Shown here in pieces: positions 1 through 5,122 of a stretch of 7,208 nt of DNA (its first letter is position 1; every line of letters begins with the position of its first letter). A program made the translations under genes and the position numbers. The notes beneath the pieces are model-generated. The model was not told the origin of the DNA, did no database searches, and saw nothing but the letters and a program-made list of their open reading frames with translations. The stretch is from an archaeon (GTDB lineage Archaea; Thermoplasmatota; Thermoplasmata; Methanomassiliicoccales; Methanomethylophilaceae): the NCBI GenBank assembly GCA_024399225.1, contig JAKSHV010000050.1, positions 1-7,208 of the forward strand. The letters run 5' to 3'.

Positions 1-1
1 A

Positions 2-82
2 ATCGCAGACATCCTCATCAGGGTCGGCGGAGCTGTCCTCCTTGTTACCGGAGTCCTCGCTCTCGTCAAGGCACTCAAGTAA
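2..82 (+). CDS. C-terminal end of a membrane protein (partial)
   Basis: The window opens inside a reading frame that ends at TAA 80-82. The visible 26 residues contain one glycine/valine/leucine-rich hydrophobic segment (RVGGAVLLVTGVLALVKALK), so the protein probably ends with a membrane helix and a short lysine-containing tail. The codon choice (many ATC, CTC, GTC) matches the next gene, which supports a real coding end. The pattern recalls the last helix of small multi-helix membrane proteins such as DUF308/HdeD-like proteins, but too little is present to assign a family. A strong hairpin follows 12 nt after the stop, suggesting the transcript ends here. Confidence 0.6.
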   Translation: MADILIRVGGAVLLVTGVLALVKALK

Positions 83-94
83 ACCAAACACCAT

Positions 95-112
95 TCCCGC
101 CTTCGGGCGGGA
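95..112 (+). terminator. GC-rich hairpin with UUCG tetraloop
   Basis: A perfect 7-bp stem TCCCGCC/GGCGGGA closes a TTCG loop, a very stable tetraloop type when closed by a C-G pair as here. It lies 12 nt past the stop of the upstream partial gene and before the promoter of the next one. There is no long T tract after it, so it may act as an mRNA 3'-end stabiliser or processing boundary rather than as a classic intrinsic terminator. Confidence 0.6.
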
Positions 113-134
113 TCCCCTTATTATCGCAATCCGT

Positions 135-140
135 TTTATA
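135..140 (+). promoter_or_regulatory. TATA box (box A) for the membrane protein at 163
   Basis: TTTATA is centred about 25 nt before the ATG at 163, the distance expected between an archaeal TATA box and the transcription start. No Shine-Dalgarno lies before that ATG, so the transcript is probably leaderless. Confidence 0.55.
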
Positions 141-162
141 GTCCCAGTATGATTGACCTTCA

Positions 163-759
163 ATGTCCTTTTTCGACAACAGGGTACGTCTTGGAACCGC
201 CATCTGGGCGATCGGTATACTTCAATGTGTAAGCGGTCTCACCCAGATCCTCTGGGGTATAGCCGACGTTCTGCCTGTTTCGGAAGGGATTCCGACCGGT
301 ATCGCCCATATCCTGTCCGGTATCATCTATATCGCGCTCGGAAACGGAATCCGTCTTGGTGTGTTCAAGACCAAGTGGGACATCCTTCTCAAGATCCTCC
401 TTATGACTGCCGTCAACACCGCTCTCGATGTCACCTTCGGCATCCGTGAGGGATTGGTCGATACCGTGGCCACGGACATAATGGACCTTGCACTGGCAGG
501 AATAATGGTCTTGGTGTACAGGAAGCTCAAGAAGGAGCAGCCCGACCGTATCACCAGAGTACTGTTCTACATCACCTGCATCGTCTATGTCTGCATGCTG
601 ATCTCCGATATGGTCTCGATCACCGACTCCCCTGTGGACTCACTCAGGGGAATCTGCGGACTGATTGTTGATATCTATGTCATCCTCGCACTCAAGGATC
701 CTGCGATTAGAGAGAAGTTCGGTATTGTGTCGAAAAAGACCGTAGAGAATGCTGCTTGA
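163..759 (+). CDS. Six-helix membrane protein of unknown function
   Basis: This 198-residue protein has about six hydrophobic segments (roughly residues 11-33, 45-65, 72-92, 102-120, 131-152 and 160-178), a short polar N-terminus, a charged cytoplasmic-type loop (KLKKEQPDR, about 121-129) and a charged tail. I recognise no catalytic motif or transporter signature. The ATG at 163 fits well: a TTTATA box lies about 25 nt upstream and there is no ribosome site, as in leaderless archaeal genes. The AIM24-family gene begins 47 nt after its stop on the same strand, so the two may be co-transcribed. The -1 frame starting at 153 is a shadow. Coding is convincing from codon bias and helix periodicity; the function is unknown. 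Confidence 0.85.
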   Translation: MSFFDNRVRLGTAIWAIGILQCVSGLTQILWGIADVLPVSEGIPTGIAHILSGIIYIALGNGIRLGVFKTKWDILLKILLMTAVNTALDVTFGIREGLVDTVATDIMDLALAGIMVLVYRKLKKEQPDRITRVLFYITCIVYVCMLISDMVSITDSPVDSLRGICGLIVDIYVILALKDPAIREKFGIVSKKTVENAA

Positions 760-778
760 CGATTTTTATCGGCATCCC

Positions 779-784
779 TTTATT
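779..784 (+). promoter_or_regulatory. Possible TATA box for the AIM24-family gene
   Basis: TTTATT is centred about 26 nt before the ATG at 807, consistent with leaderless initiation. A second T-rich candidate (TTTTTATC, 763-770) would give a leader of about 14 nt. No Shine-Dalgarno is visible before 807, which favours a promoter here over pure read-through from the upstream gene. Confidence 0.35.
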
Positions 785-806
785 CATCCATGTATATTCA
801 TTTTCC

Positions 807-1523
807 ATGAAATATACAATTACCGGTTCGAACCTTCAGTTCGTCAACGCCGAGATCCAGCCGGGGGAGACCCTTCAGTCCCAGGCCGGATCCATGGTCA
901 CCATGTCCGGAAACGTCAATATGAATTCCAAGATGGAAGGCGGATTCCTTGCGGGTCTCAAGAGGTCTCTATCTGGTTCCTCGTTCATGCTTGTGAAATA
1001 CAATGCAGAGGGCGGACCCGGACAGATCAGCCTCGCCGGAAAGGCACCCGGAAAGATCCTCGACGTCGATGTCGGAAAAGGAACCTGGCTCTGTCAGAAA
1101 ACCGCATATCTGTGCAGTGAAGAATCTGTCAATTTAGAGATGGCGTTCCAGAAAAAGCTGGGTTCCATATTCTTCGGCGGAGAGGGACTCATCCTGCAGA
1201 AGTTATCCGGTGCAGGAATGGCATTCATCCACGCATGCGGTGACTTCAATATCATCGATCTCAAGCCCGGACAGGTATTGAAGGTCTCGACCTCCAATGC
1301 GGTCGCATGGGAGGAGACCGTCAAATACGATATCGCATCCCTCGGTATCAAGAACGCCTTCTTCGGCGGAGAAGGTCTCTTCGTAACCACTCTGACCGGT
1401 CCCGGAAAGGTAGTCATCCAATCCATGACCATCAACGATCTGGCAATGGCACTCATCCCCTACCTCCCCCAGCCCAGCAACCGAGGTGAGTCATCGTGGA
1501 TAATGGAAACTTTCTCGCAGTGA
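807..1523 (+). CDS. AIM24 / TIGR00266 (DUF124) family protein
   Basis: The 238-residue product has the beta-rich pattern of the AIM24/TIGR00266 family: an opening MKYTITGSNLQFVNAEIQPGE, then QAGSMVTMSG (27-36), a glycine-rich GGFLAGLKRSLSGSSF segment (45-60), and two copies of FFGGEGL followed by a short hydrophobic strand and TG/SG-G (about 122-137 and 195-210), as expected for its duplicated beta-sandwich fold. There is no signal peptide or membrane helix. Mitochondrial Aim24 is linked to respiratory-complex and cristae organisation; the prokaryotic role is not established, so no reaction is assigned. The frame is open back to a TTG at 756, but ATG 807 gives the usual family N-terminus. Its 3' end overlaps the next gene by 28 nt, so the two products are probably made together. 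Confidence 0.88.
   Translation: MKYTITGSNLQFVNAEIQPGETLQSQAGSMVTMSGNVNMNSKMEGGFLAGLKRSLSGSSFMLVKYNAEGGPGQISLAGKAPGKILDVDVGKGTWLCQKTAYLCSEESVNLEMAFQKKLGSIFFGGEGLILQKLSGAGMAFIHACGDFNIIDLKPGQVLKVSTSNAVAWEETVKYDIASLGIKNAFFGGEGLFVTTLTGPGKVVIQSMTINDLAMALIPYLPQPSNRGESSWIMETFSQ
1483..1490 (+). promoter_or_regulatory. Shine-Dalgarno inside the AIM24 gene
   Basis: GAGGTGAG lies within the AIM24 coding region and matches the archaeal anti-SD (complement of GGAGGTG) over GAGGTG, 7 nt before the GTG at 1496. It decides the non-ATG start of the small membrane protein. Confidence 0.75.
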
Positions 1524-1765
1524 TATCGCTCCTGCTTCCGATCTCGTTCATCATCCTGCTCATCGCGGCATACTCTGCAGGCATGATCGATCTGTTCGTC
1601 GTCGGTGTCGCAACAGCGATCATCATCGTACTGGTCATAGTGGTGATTGCAATGTTCTTCGTCGGTGCCCACGCATTCGTGAAGAAGAAGGATACTGTCC
1701 ATTACGGTAGCAGCATGACCCTCGATGACGTCACCGAGGTCGACCGCGAGATGGAGAAAAAGTAA
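1496..1765 (+). CDS. Small two-helix membrane protein overlapping the AIM24 gene
   Basis: The 89-residue product has two strongly hydrophobic segments (about residues 7-28 and 33-57), then a basic AHAFVKKKD stretch and a highly charged tail ending in EVDREMEKK. It starts at GTG with a strong ribosome site 7 nt upstream, both inside the end of the AIM24 gene, so the genes overlap by 28 nt and are likely translationally coupled. I do not recognise the family. The arrangement suggests a membrane partner or anchor for the otherwise soluble AIM24-type protein (inference). A hairpin follows directly after the stop. Confidence 0.82.
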   Translation: MDNGNFLAVISLLLPISFIILLIAAYSAGMIDLFVVGVATAIIIVLVIVVIAMFFVGAHAFVKKKDTVHYGSSMTLDDVTEVDREMEKK

Positions 1766-1773
1766 AACTTATT

Positions 1774-1794
1774 TCCGGTGTCTGGCACACCGGA
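1774..1794. terminator. Shared hairpin terminator between convergent genes
   Basis: A perfect 8-bp stem TCCGGTGT/ACACCGGA with a 5-nt loop (CTGGC) lies between the + strand stop at 1765 and the - strand stop at 1804. Both flanks give T-rich runs in their own direction (ATTTCCTTTT on the + strand, AATAAGTTTT on the - strand), so it can end transcription both ways. Confidence 0.7.
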
Positions 1795-1801
1795 TTTCCT
1801 T

Positions 1802-3100
1802 TTACTCGGTGATGAGTCTGTCGCCGGGTTTCTTTTCAACAGAAAGCAGCACCAGTATGAATGCGAGGGCTGCTGCGCCGAACATGATCATCCACAGGGT
1901 CGTGAAGTCCTTTAGAAGGTAGGTGCTTCCCATGATTGCTGCGGCGATTGTGGTGCAGACGGAAGATCCGAGGAACAGGAACGTGTTGGTTGCGGATACT
2001 GCGGTCCCCGCGATTGCGACGGGGTACCACTCCTTGACCTGCGTGAAGGATAGGGACATGAATCCTCCGAAGAATCCGAACAGGAAACATACGAACATCC
2101 AGAACCAGTAGCTATCGATCTTTCCTGCCTGGAGCCAGAGCACGGCCCAAATGCAGAGATAACAGAAGGTGCCGAATGCCATGGCGGTTTTCTTGGATTT
2201 CAGGATGCCTCTTCCGGAGAGGATTCCGATGGTGACCGTGCTGAGGATCTTTCCGATACCGATCAGCGTGATGAACCATGCGACACTGTAGGCGAAGCTG
2301 TAGCAGTCCTTGAAGTAGTATTTGGCCCAGGTCCCCTGGAACACCATGATGGAACCGTATACGAGGAAATATGCCAGTGCCATGGTCCAGAACTTCCTTC
2401 CGCCGGAGAACACCAGTTTGAGTCCTTTAAGCAAAGGCATCTTCGCATCGGTCCTGTCGGAGATGGGCGTCCCCTCCTCGTCCGCAATGATCTCATCGAT
2501 ACCGGGAAGATTCTTGTCATGGGGGTGGTCCCTGACGACGAGCAGGATGAGCAGTGCCAGGATGAAGGTGAGAACTCCCAAGAAGACGAAGACGTTCCTC
2601 CAGCCTCCGATGGATTCGGACAGGAGCTCCAAAGGTGCGGAAGCGGCGATAGCCCCTACGTTTCCTACGGCGATGACGATGCCGTTAAGCTGGGGGAAAT
2701 CGGGTTTCTTGAACCATACGGAGATGATCTTCATCAAGGGGATGTACACGATGGCCATTCCCGCGGCGATGAACATCTTTCCGAGGACAATCATCCAGAA
2801 CGCATCACCGAATGCCGTTAGCAGGGATCCGATCCCTGCGATGGTCATGAAGATGAACGAGGCCTTGCGGGGGCCGAGATGATCTGCAAGAAGTCCGCTG
2901 GGGATCTGCATCGCAGTGTATGTCCAGAAATAGACGGAACTCAGTATTCCAACGGTACCTCCGACGTCCGTCACGATGTCCTTTCCAAGGATACCGACGG
3001 TCATCCTGTGGAAATACACGAAGAAGTAACAGCAAAGCAGTACAAGGAAAACGTACCACCTGTAGGAATAGAGCTTACTCTTGGTATGTTCATCTATCAT
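1802..3100 (-). CDS. Major facilitator superfamily transporter
   Basis: This 432-residue, roughly 12-helix permease carries the MFS motif A between helices 2 and 3 (GLLADHLGPRKA, residues 69-80), preceded by SVYFWTYTAMQIPSG. A conserved arginine follows the first helix (FHRMTVG, about 30-36). The long polar loop at about 190-222 (DHPHDKNLPG...) is the usual central loop. The layout resembles organophosphate/anion or sugar-acid permeases (OPA/ACS-like), but the substrate cannot be read from the sequence. The frame is open to 3151, but the ATG at 3100 (MIDEHTKSK) is preferred: it gives a normal short cytoplasmic N-terminus and has AT-rich TATA candidates 21-39 nt upstream, whereas the longer form begins with an atypical cysteine-rich stretch. 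It lies downstream of the zinc-ribbon gene on the same strand, separated by an inverted repeat. Confidence 0.9.
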   Translation of the reverse strand: MIDEHTKSKLYSYRWYVFLVLLCCYFFVYFHRMTVGILGKDIVTDVGGTVGILSSVYFWTYTAMQIPSGLLADHLGPRKASFIFMTIAGIGSLLTAFGDAFWMIVLGKMFIAAGMAIVYIPLMKIISVWFKKPDFPQLNGIVIAVGNVGAIAASAPLELLSESIGGWRNVFVFLGVLTFILALLILLVVRDHPHDKNLPGIDEIIADEEGTPISDRTDAKMPLLKGLKLVFSGGRKFWTMALAYFLVYGSIMVFQGTWAKYYFKDCYSFAYSVAWFITLIGIGKILSTVTIGILSGRGILKSKKTAMAFGTFCYLCIWAVLWLQAGKIDSYWFWMFVCFLFGFFGGFMSLSFTQVKEWYPVAIAGTAVSATNTFLFLGSSVCTTIAAAIMGSTYLLKDFTTLWMIMFGAAALAFILVLLSVEKKPGDRLITE

Positions 3101-3120
3101 GTGCTGTCCGTCAGTGCATG

Positions 3121-3139
3121 ATAATAATTCCCTATTAAA
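3121..3139 (-). promoter_or_regulatory. Promoter region of the MFS gene
   Basis: On the - strand, TTTAATA (3139-3133) and ATTATTAT (about 3128-3121) lie 25-37 nt before the ATG at 3100, a fit for an archaeal TATA box with a leader of 0-10 nt. No Shine-Dalgarno is present. The first candidate lies inside one arm of the 12-bp inverted repeat, so a protein bound there would interfere with the promoter. Confidence 0.45.
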
Positions 3140-3166
3140 GCAGAATCGCACAACGCTTTAATAGGG
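3130..3166. repeat. Perfect 12-bp inverted repeat (operator or hairpin)
   Basis: CCCTATTAAAGC (3130-3141) and GCTTTAATAGGG (3155-3166) are exact reverse complements separated by 13 nt. The repeat sits between the stop of the zinc-ribbon gene (3181) and the start of the MFS gene (3100). It may be an RNA hairpin ending the first transcript, or an operator overlapping the MFS promoter, since each arm contains TTTAATA. Archaeal termination depends mainly on U tracts, and none directly follows, so the operator reading is at least as likely. Confidence 0.75.
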
Positions 3167-3180
3167 TGGTTTTTGGAGTT

Positions 3181-3531
3181 TCAGATGAACGGCAGTAGGG
3201 AACTGTCGACTGTTGCAGCGATACCGATCATCACGACGACGATGAGGATTACGAACACAACGGAGAAGATGACTGCTGCCAATGCTCCTACTCCTGCCAT
3301 ATGTGCGTTTTTGGGCTGTTCGTCTCTCCAGACCAACCAGAGAATTAATCCTACGACGGGGAGGAGGAAACCAAGAACGGCCCATCCGATGCTTCCAGTG
3401 TCCTGGGATTTGGGTGCGGCCTGTGTCTGGCTGGTGCTGGTCGTGTTGCCTGCTCCCACCGGCGTACCACATTCGGGACAGAATTTGTCATCCTCCGACA
3501 TGGAGGCTCCACATTTGTTGCAGAACGGCAT
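3181..3531 (-). CDS. Zinc-ribbon membrane protein
   Basis: The 116-residue product begins with a double-CxxC zinc ribbon (FCNKCG at 3-8 and FCPECG at 17-22), which should bind one zinc ion. A Thr/Ser/Gln-rich linker follows (about 29-45), then two hydrophobic segments (about 47-68 and 80-105) separated by a short polar loop (RDEQPKNAH). Such N-terminal ribbon plus C-terminal helix proteins are common in archaea and their roles are mostly unknown. The ATG at 3531 is supported by AGGTG 6 nt upstream (3538-3542) and a TATA box further up. The gene faces away from the kinase-like gene at 3759 and precedes the MFS gene. Confidence 0.87.
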   Translation of the reverse strand: MPFCNKCGASMSEDDKFCPECGTPVGAGNTTSTSQTQAAPKSQDTGSIGWAVLGFLLPVVGLILWLVWRDEQPKNAHMAGVGALAAVIFSVVFVILIVVVMIGIAATVDSSLLPFI

Positions 3532-3562
3532 TTATTCCACCTAATCTCGGATTAATCTAGGG

Positions 3563-3569
3563 TTATATA
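3563..3569 (-). promoter_or_regulatory. TATA box for the zinc-ribbon gene
   Basis: TATATAA on the - strand is centred about 35 nt before the ATG at 3531, predicting a short leader of about 10 nt that would hold the AGGTG ribosome site at 3538-3542. Confidence 0.6.
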
Positions 3570-3609
3570 CTATTTTGCCGAAGTTGGTTGTAGGTCCATA
3601 ACGAATTAT

Positions 3610-3731
3610 GACAATAGCTTAGTCGACGCATATTCAGGCAATCTGTATTTTTGTCGAATAGTTTGTTCATTTATTTATAAACTATTCGACATTGAACGTA
3701 TACAAGGGTATATGAATAATCGACTATTGTC
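3610..3731. repeat. Nested inverted repeats in the divergent intergenic region
   Basis: The core is a perfect 13-bp inverted repeat, TGTCGAATAGTTT (3652-3664) and AAACTATTCGACA (3679-3691), with a 14-nt spacer. Outside it lies a second inverted pair, GACAATAG (3610-3617) and CTATTGTC (3724-3731). The two dyads share nearly the same centre (about 3671 and 3670.5). All four elements contain CTATT on one strand, so they may be sites for a common regulator. TTTATAAA (3674-3681), itself a palindrome, lies in the middle of the core. The function is inferred; the symmetry is directly visible. Confidence 0.75.
3707..3713 (+). promoter_or_regulatory. Possible TATA box for the kinase-like gene
   Basis: GGTATAT lies about 49 nt before the ATG at 3759, giving a leader of roughly 22 nt that would contain AGGA (3746-3749), 9 nt before the ATG. 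The alternative box TTTATAAA at 3674-3681 would start transcription near 3703, giving a longer leader. Confidence 0.4.
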
Positions 3732-3758
3732 CGATATGTAAGAATAGGACGTGCCTCG

Positions 3759-4493
3759 ATGGAAACACAGGACATCATTGCGTTGGTTATCGTTTATCTC
3801 ATTATCGGAGCAGCACTGGTTCTCAGCCTCCTCGCAGAGAAGAAAGGTTGGAACAAGGATGCCACCCGCAAGATCGTTCACATCGGAGTAGGTTCCTTCA
3901 TTTGGATCTGGTGGGCATTCACCGAGTATTGGATCATGCTCGCCTTCTTCGCGATACCCTTCGAGATCATCCTTATTCTCGCAGCCATCCCCGGAAACCC
4001 TGTGTCCAATTCCAAGCTCGGAGAGCTTTCGAGCGACAAAGGTCACCGCTGGGGACTCGTGTTCTATGTTGCCACCATTATCATCATGGTCGTATGCTTC
4101 AACAGTTCTGAGTGTATCTTTGGCGCACACTGGATGGCCGCCACAATCGGTATCGTTGCAATGACCCGTGGAGACGGATTCGGAAGCGTAATCGGAAAGA
4201 AGTACGGAAAACACAAGATTATCCATGGCAAGTCCCTCGAGGGAACCATCGGTGTCTTCGTTGCTACCTTCATCTCCGCCATGGTCATGATGATGCTCTA
4301 CAGCTTCCTGTTCCAGAACCCTCCCTTCGGATGGTTCGTCAATGCACAGGTCGTGGAGTTCCTTCCCGCACTCGGATATGCTGCGGTAGCAGGTATCCTT
4401 GCAGCAGTCCTTGAAGCGGTCTGCAACGGAGACTACGATAACCTTGTCATGCCTTCCTGTATCGTGGCCGTTCTGATCCTTCTCGGTCTCTGA
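3759..4493 (+). CDS. COG0170 isoprenoid-alcohol kinase-like membrane protein (dolichol/phytol kinase family)
   Basis: The 244-residue integral membrane protein has the signatures of the SEC59/VTE5 CTP-dependent lipid kinase family: RKIVHIGVG (37-45), the key nucleotide-site segment GDGFGSVIGKKYG (138-150) followed by GKSLEGTIG (157-165), and the C-terminal E-x-x-x-N-G-D-x-D-N pattern (219-228). About seven hydrophobic helices surround these. Family members phosphorylate a polyprenol or prenol with CTP. In an archaeon the plausible role is phosphorylating a dolichol-type glycan carrier or salvaging an isoprenoid alcohol (inference). AGGA lies 9 nt before the ATG. The gene stands alone between a divergent and a convergent neighbour, and its upstream region holds the nested inverted repeats, so it may be regulated. 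The length is typical for the prokaryotic family. Confidence 0.85.
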   Translation: METQDIIALVIVYLIIGAALVLSLLAEKKGWNKDATRKIVHIGVGSFIWIWWAFTEYWIMLAFFAIPFEIILILAAIPGNPVSNSKLGELSSDKGHRWGLVFYVATIIIMVVCFNSSECIFGAHWMAATIGIVAMTRGDGFGSVIGKKYGKHKIIHGKSLEGTIGVFVATFISAMVMMMLYSFLFQNPPFGWFVNAQVVEFLPALGYAAVAGILAAVLEAVCNGDYDNLVMPSCIVAVLILLGL

Positions 4494-4561
4494 AAAAACT
4501 GTGGTGGGTTGTACTAAGGCGAGTATTGATAGATGATCTCAGAAATAGTCAGCTGATTTGA

Positions 4562-4990
4562 TCAGATCGATTTCTGCATCTTCCCGAGGACCTTAATAAA
4601 GATCCGATACTCCTCTTCGGTGATATCATCAAAGTCGACTGTGATCTTGCGCATGAGTCCCAGGAGAATGTGATCGCTGAGATTTTTTCCTTTGTCCGTC
4701 AGTTTAACAGAATAGGATCTACCGTCGATCTTCTCGCCAAGCTCTACCAAGCCTTTTTCGGTCAAGGAACTGATGGCCCTTCCGGTGTTGGCCTGATTGG
4801 TGGCACAGAGTTCACTAAGTTCGCTCTGAGTGCGGGGACGCTCTACTAGCAGGAGGAAGTACTTAATCTCCTTCTTGGTAAGCTCAGTATGGTTGCTAGC
4901 ATGTTCGAAAAGTATGTCTATTGAACGATTTCCAAATGCAATCTGCCCAGGCCAGATTTTTGCTAATTCGGAACCGTCGGTTTTTGACAT
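4562..4990 (-). CDS. MarR-family transcriptional regulator
   Basis: The 142-residue product is a winged helix-turn-helix protein of MarR type: an N-terminal dimerisation helix, LTKKEIKYFLLL (37-48), the QSELSELCATNQANTGRAIS helix pair (55-74, recognition helix about 65-76), SLTEKGLVEL (75-84), and the wing DGRSYSVKLTDKG (89-101) with the family D-x-R and LT-x-x-G residues. A C-terminal helix completes the dimer region. A GTG at 4999 could add three residues, but the ATG at 4990 is preferred because a TTTTAT box lies about 26 nt upstream, predicting a leaderless start at that ATG. The gene is divergent from the MATE gene, and two palindromes lie over the MATE promoter, so it is probably the local repressor, relieved by a small ligand. 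Confidence 0.92.
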   Translation of the reverse strand: MSKTDGSELAKIWPGQIAFGNRSIDILFEHASNHTELTKKEIKYFLLLVERPRTQSELSELCATNQANTGRAISSLTEKGLVELGEKIDGRSYSVKLTDKGKNLSDHILLGLMRKITVDFDDITEEEYRIFIKVLGKMQKSI

Positions 4991-5002
4991 ATTCGCCACA
5001 AT

Positions 5003-5043
5003 ATCCCAATACCATAAAAGGGATTGGTATCATTAAGCATACC
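5003..5043 (-). promoter_or_regulatory. MarR gene promoter with overlapping ATACC/GGTAT repeats
   Basis: The - strand box TTTTAT (about 5020-5014) is set about 26 nt before the ATG at 4990. Around it lie ATACCA (5009-5014) and TGGTAT (5025-5030) as an inverted pair, CCAAT (5006-5010) with ATTGG (5023-5027), ATCCC (5003-5007) with GGGAT (5020-5024), and another ATACC at 5039-5043. These overlapping dyads suggest an operator for this promoter, possibly autoregulatory, although the motif differs from the TTGA-N5-TCAA sites by the MATE gene. Confidence 0.5.
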
Positions 5044-5078
5044 TCACATTGGATTATTCATCTAACTCTAAATACATG

Positions 5079-5117
5079 TTTGACTATGTCAAATATATAC
5101 TTGATAAAATCAAGTAT
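5079..5117 (+). promoter_or_regulatory. Twin palindromic operators over the MATE promoter
   Basis: The first palindrome is TTTGAC-TAT-GTCAAA (5079-5093) and the second is ATACTTGAT-AAA-ATCAAGTAT (5097-5117, 9-bp perfect arms). Both fit TTGA-N5-TCAA and their centres (5086 and 5107) are 21 bp apart, two helical turns, so bound dimers would sit on the same face. They bracket the TATA box, the layout expected for repression. The divergent MarR protein is the likely ligand-responsive binder (inference). Confidence 0.75.
5092..5100 (+). promoter_or_regulatory. TATA box of the MATE gene
   Basis: AATATATAC is centred about 27 nt before the ATG at 5123, predicting a leaderless transcript. It lies between and partly within the two palindromes. 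Confidence 0.65.
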
Positions 5118-5122
5118 TCTGG

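Noticed and set aside
756..806. Extended N-terminus of the AIM24-family protein from TTG 756 (would add a hydrophobic stretch of 17 residues).
   Set aside because: It begins inside the stop region of the previous gene with a weak start codon and no ribosome site; the family N-terminus matches the ATG at 807.
3101..3151. Longer MFS N-terminus starting at 3151.
   Set aside because: It would overlap the inverted repeat and the predicted promoter, and adds a sequence atypical for MFS N-termini.
3675..4226. A long - strand open frame (183 codons) antisense to the kinase-like gene.
   Set aside because: Composition is acidic and low in hydrophobic order, no family is recognised, and the + strand frame has clear kinase motifs.
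4494..4569. Short dyads (CTGAT/ATCAG at 4553-4565, GATCT/AGATC at 4535-4568) between the convergent kinase-like and MarR genes, considered as a terminator.
   Set aside because: The arms are only 5 bp, they run into the MarR stop codon and lack T tracts; too weak to call.
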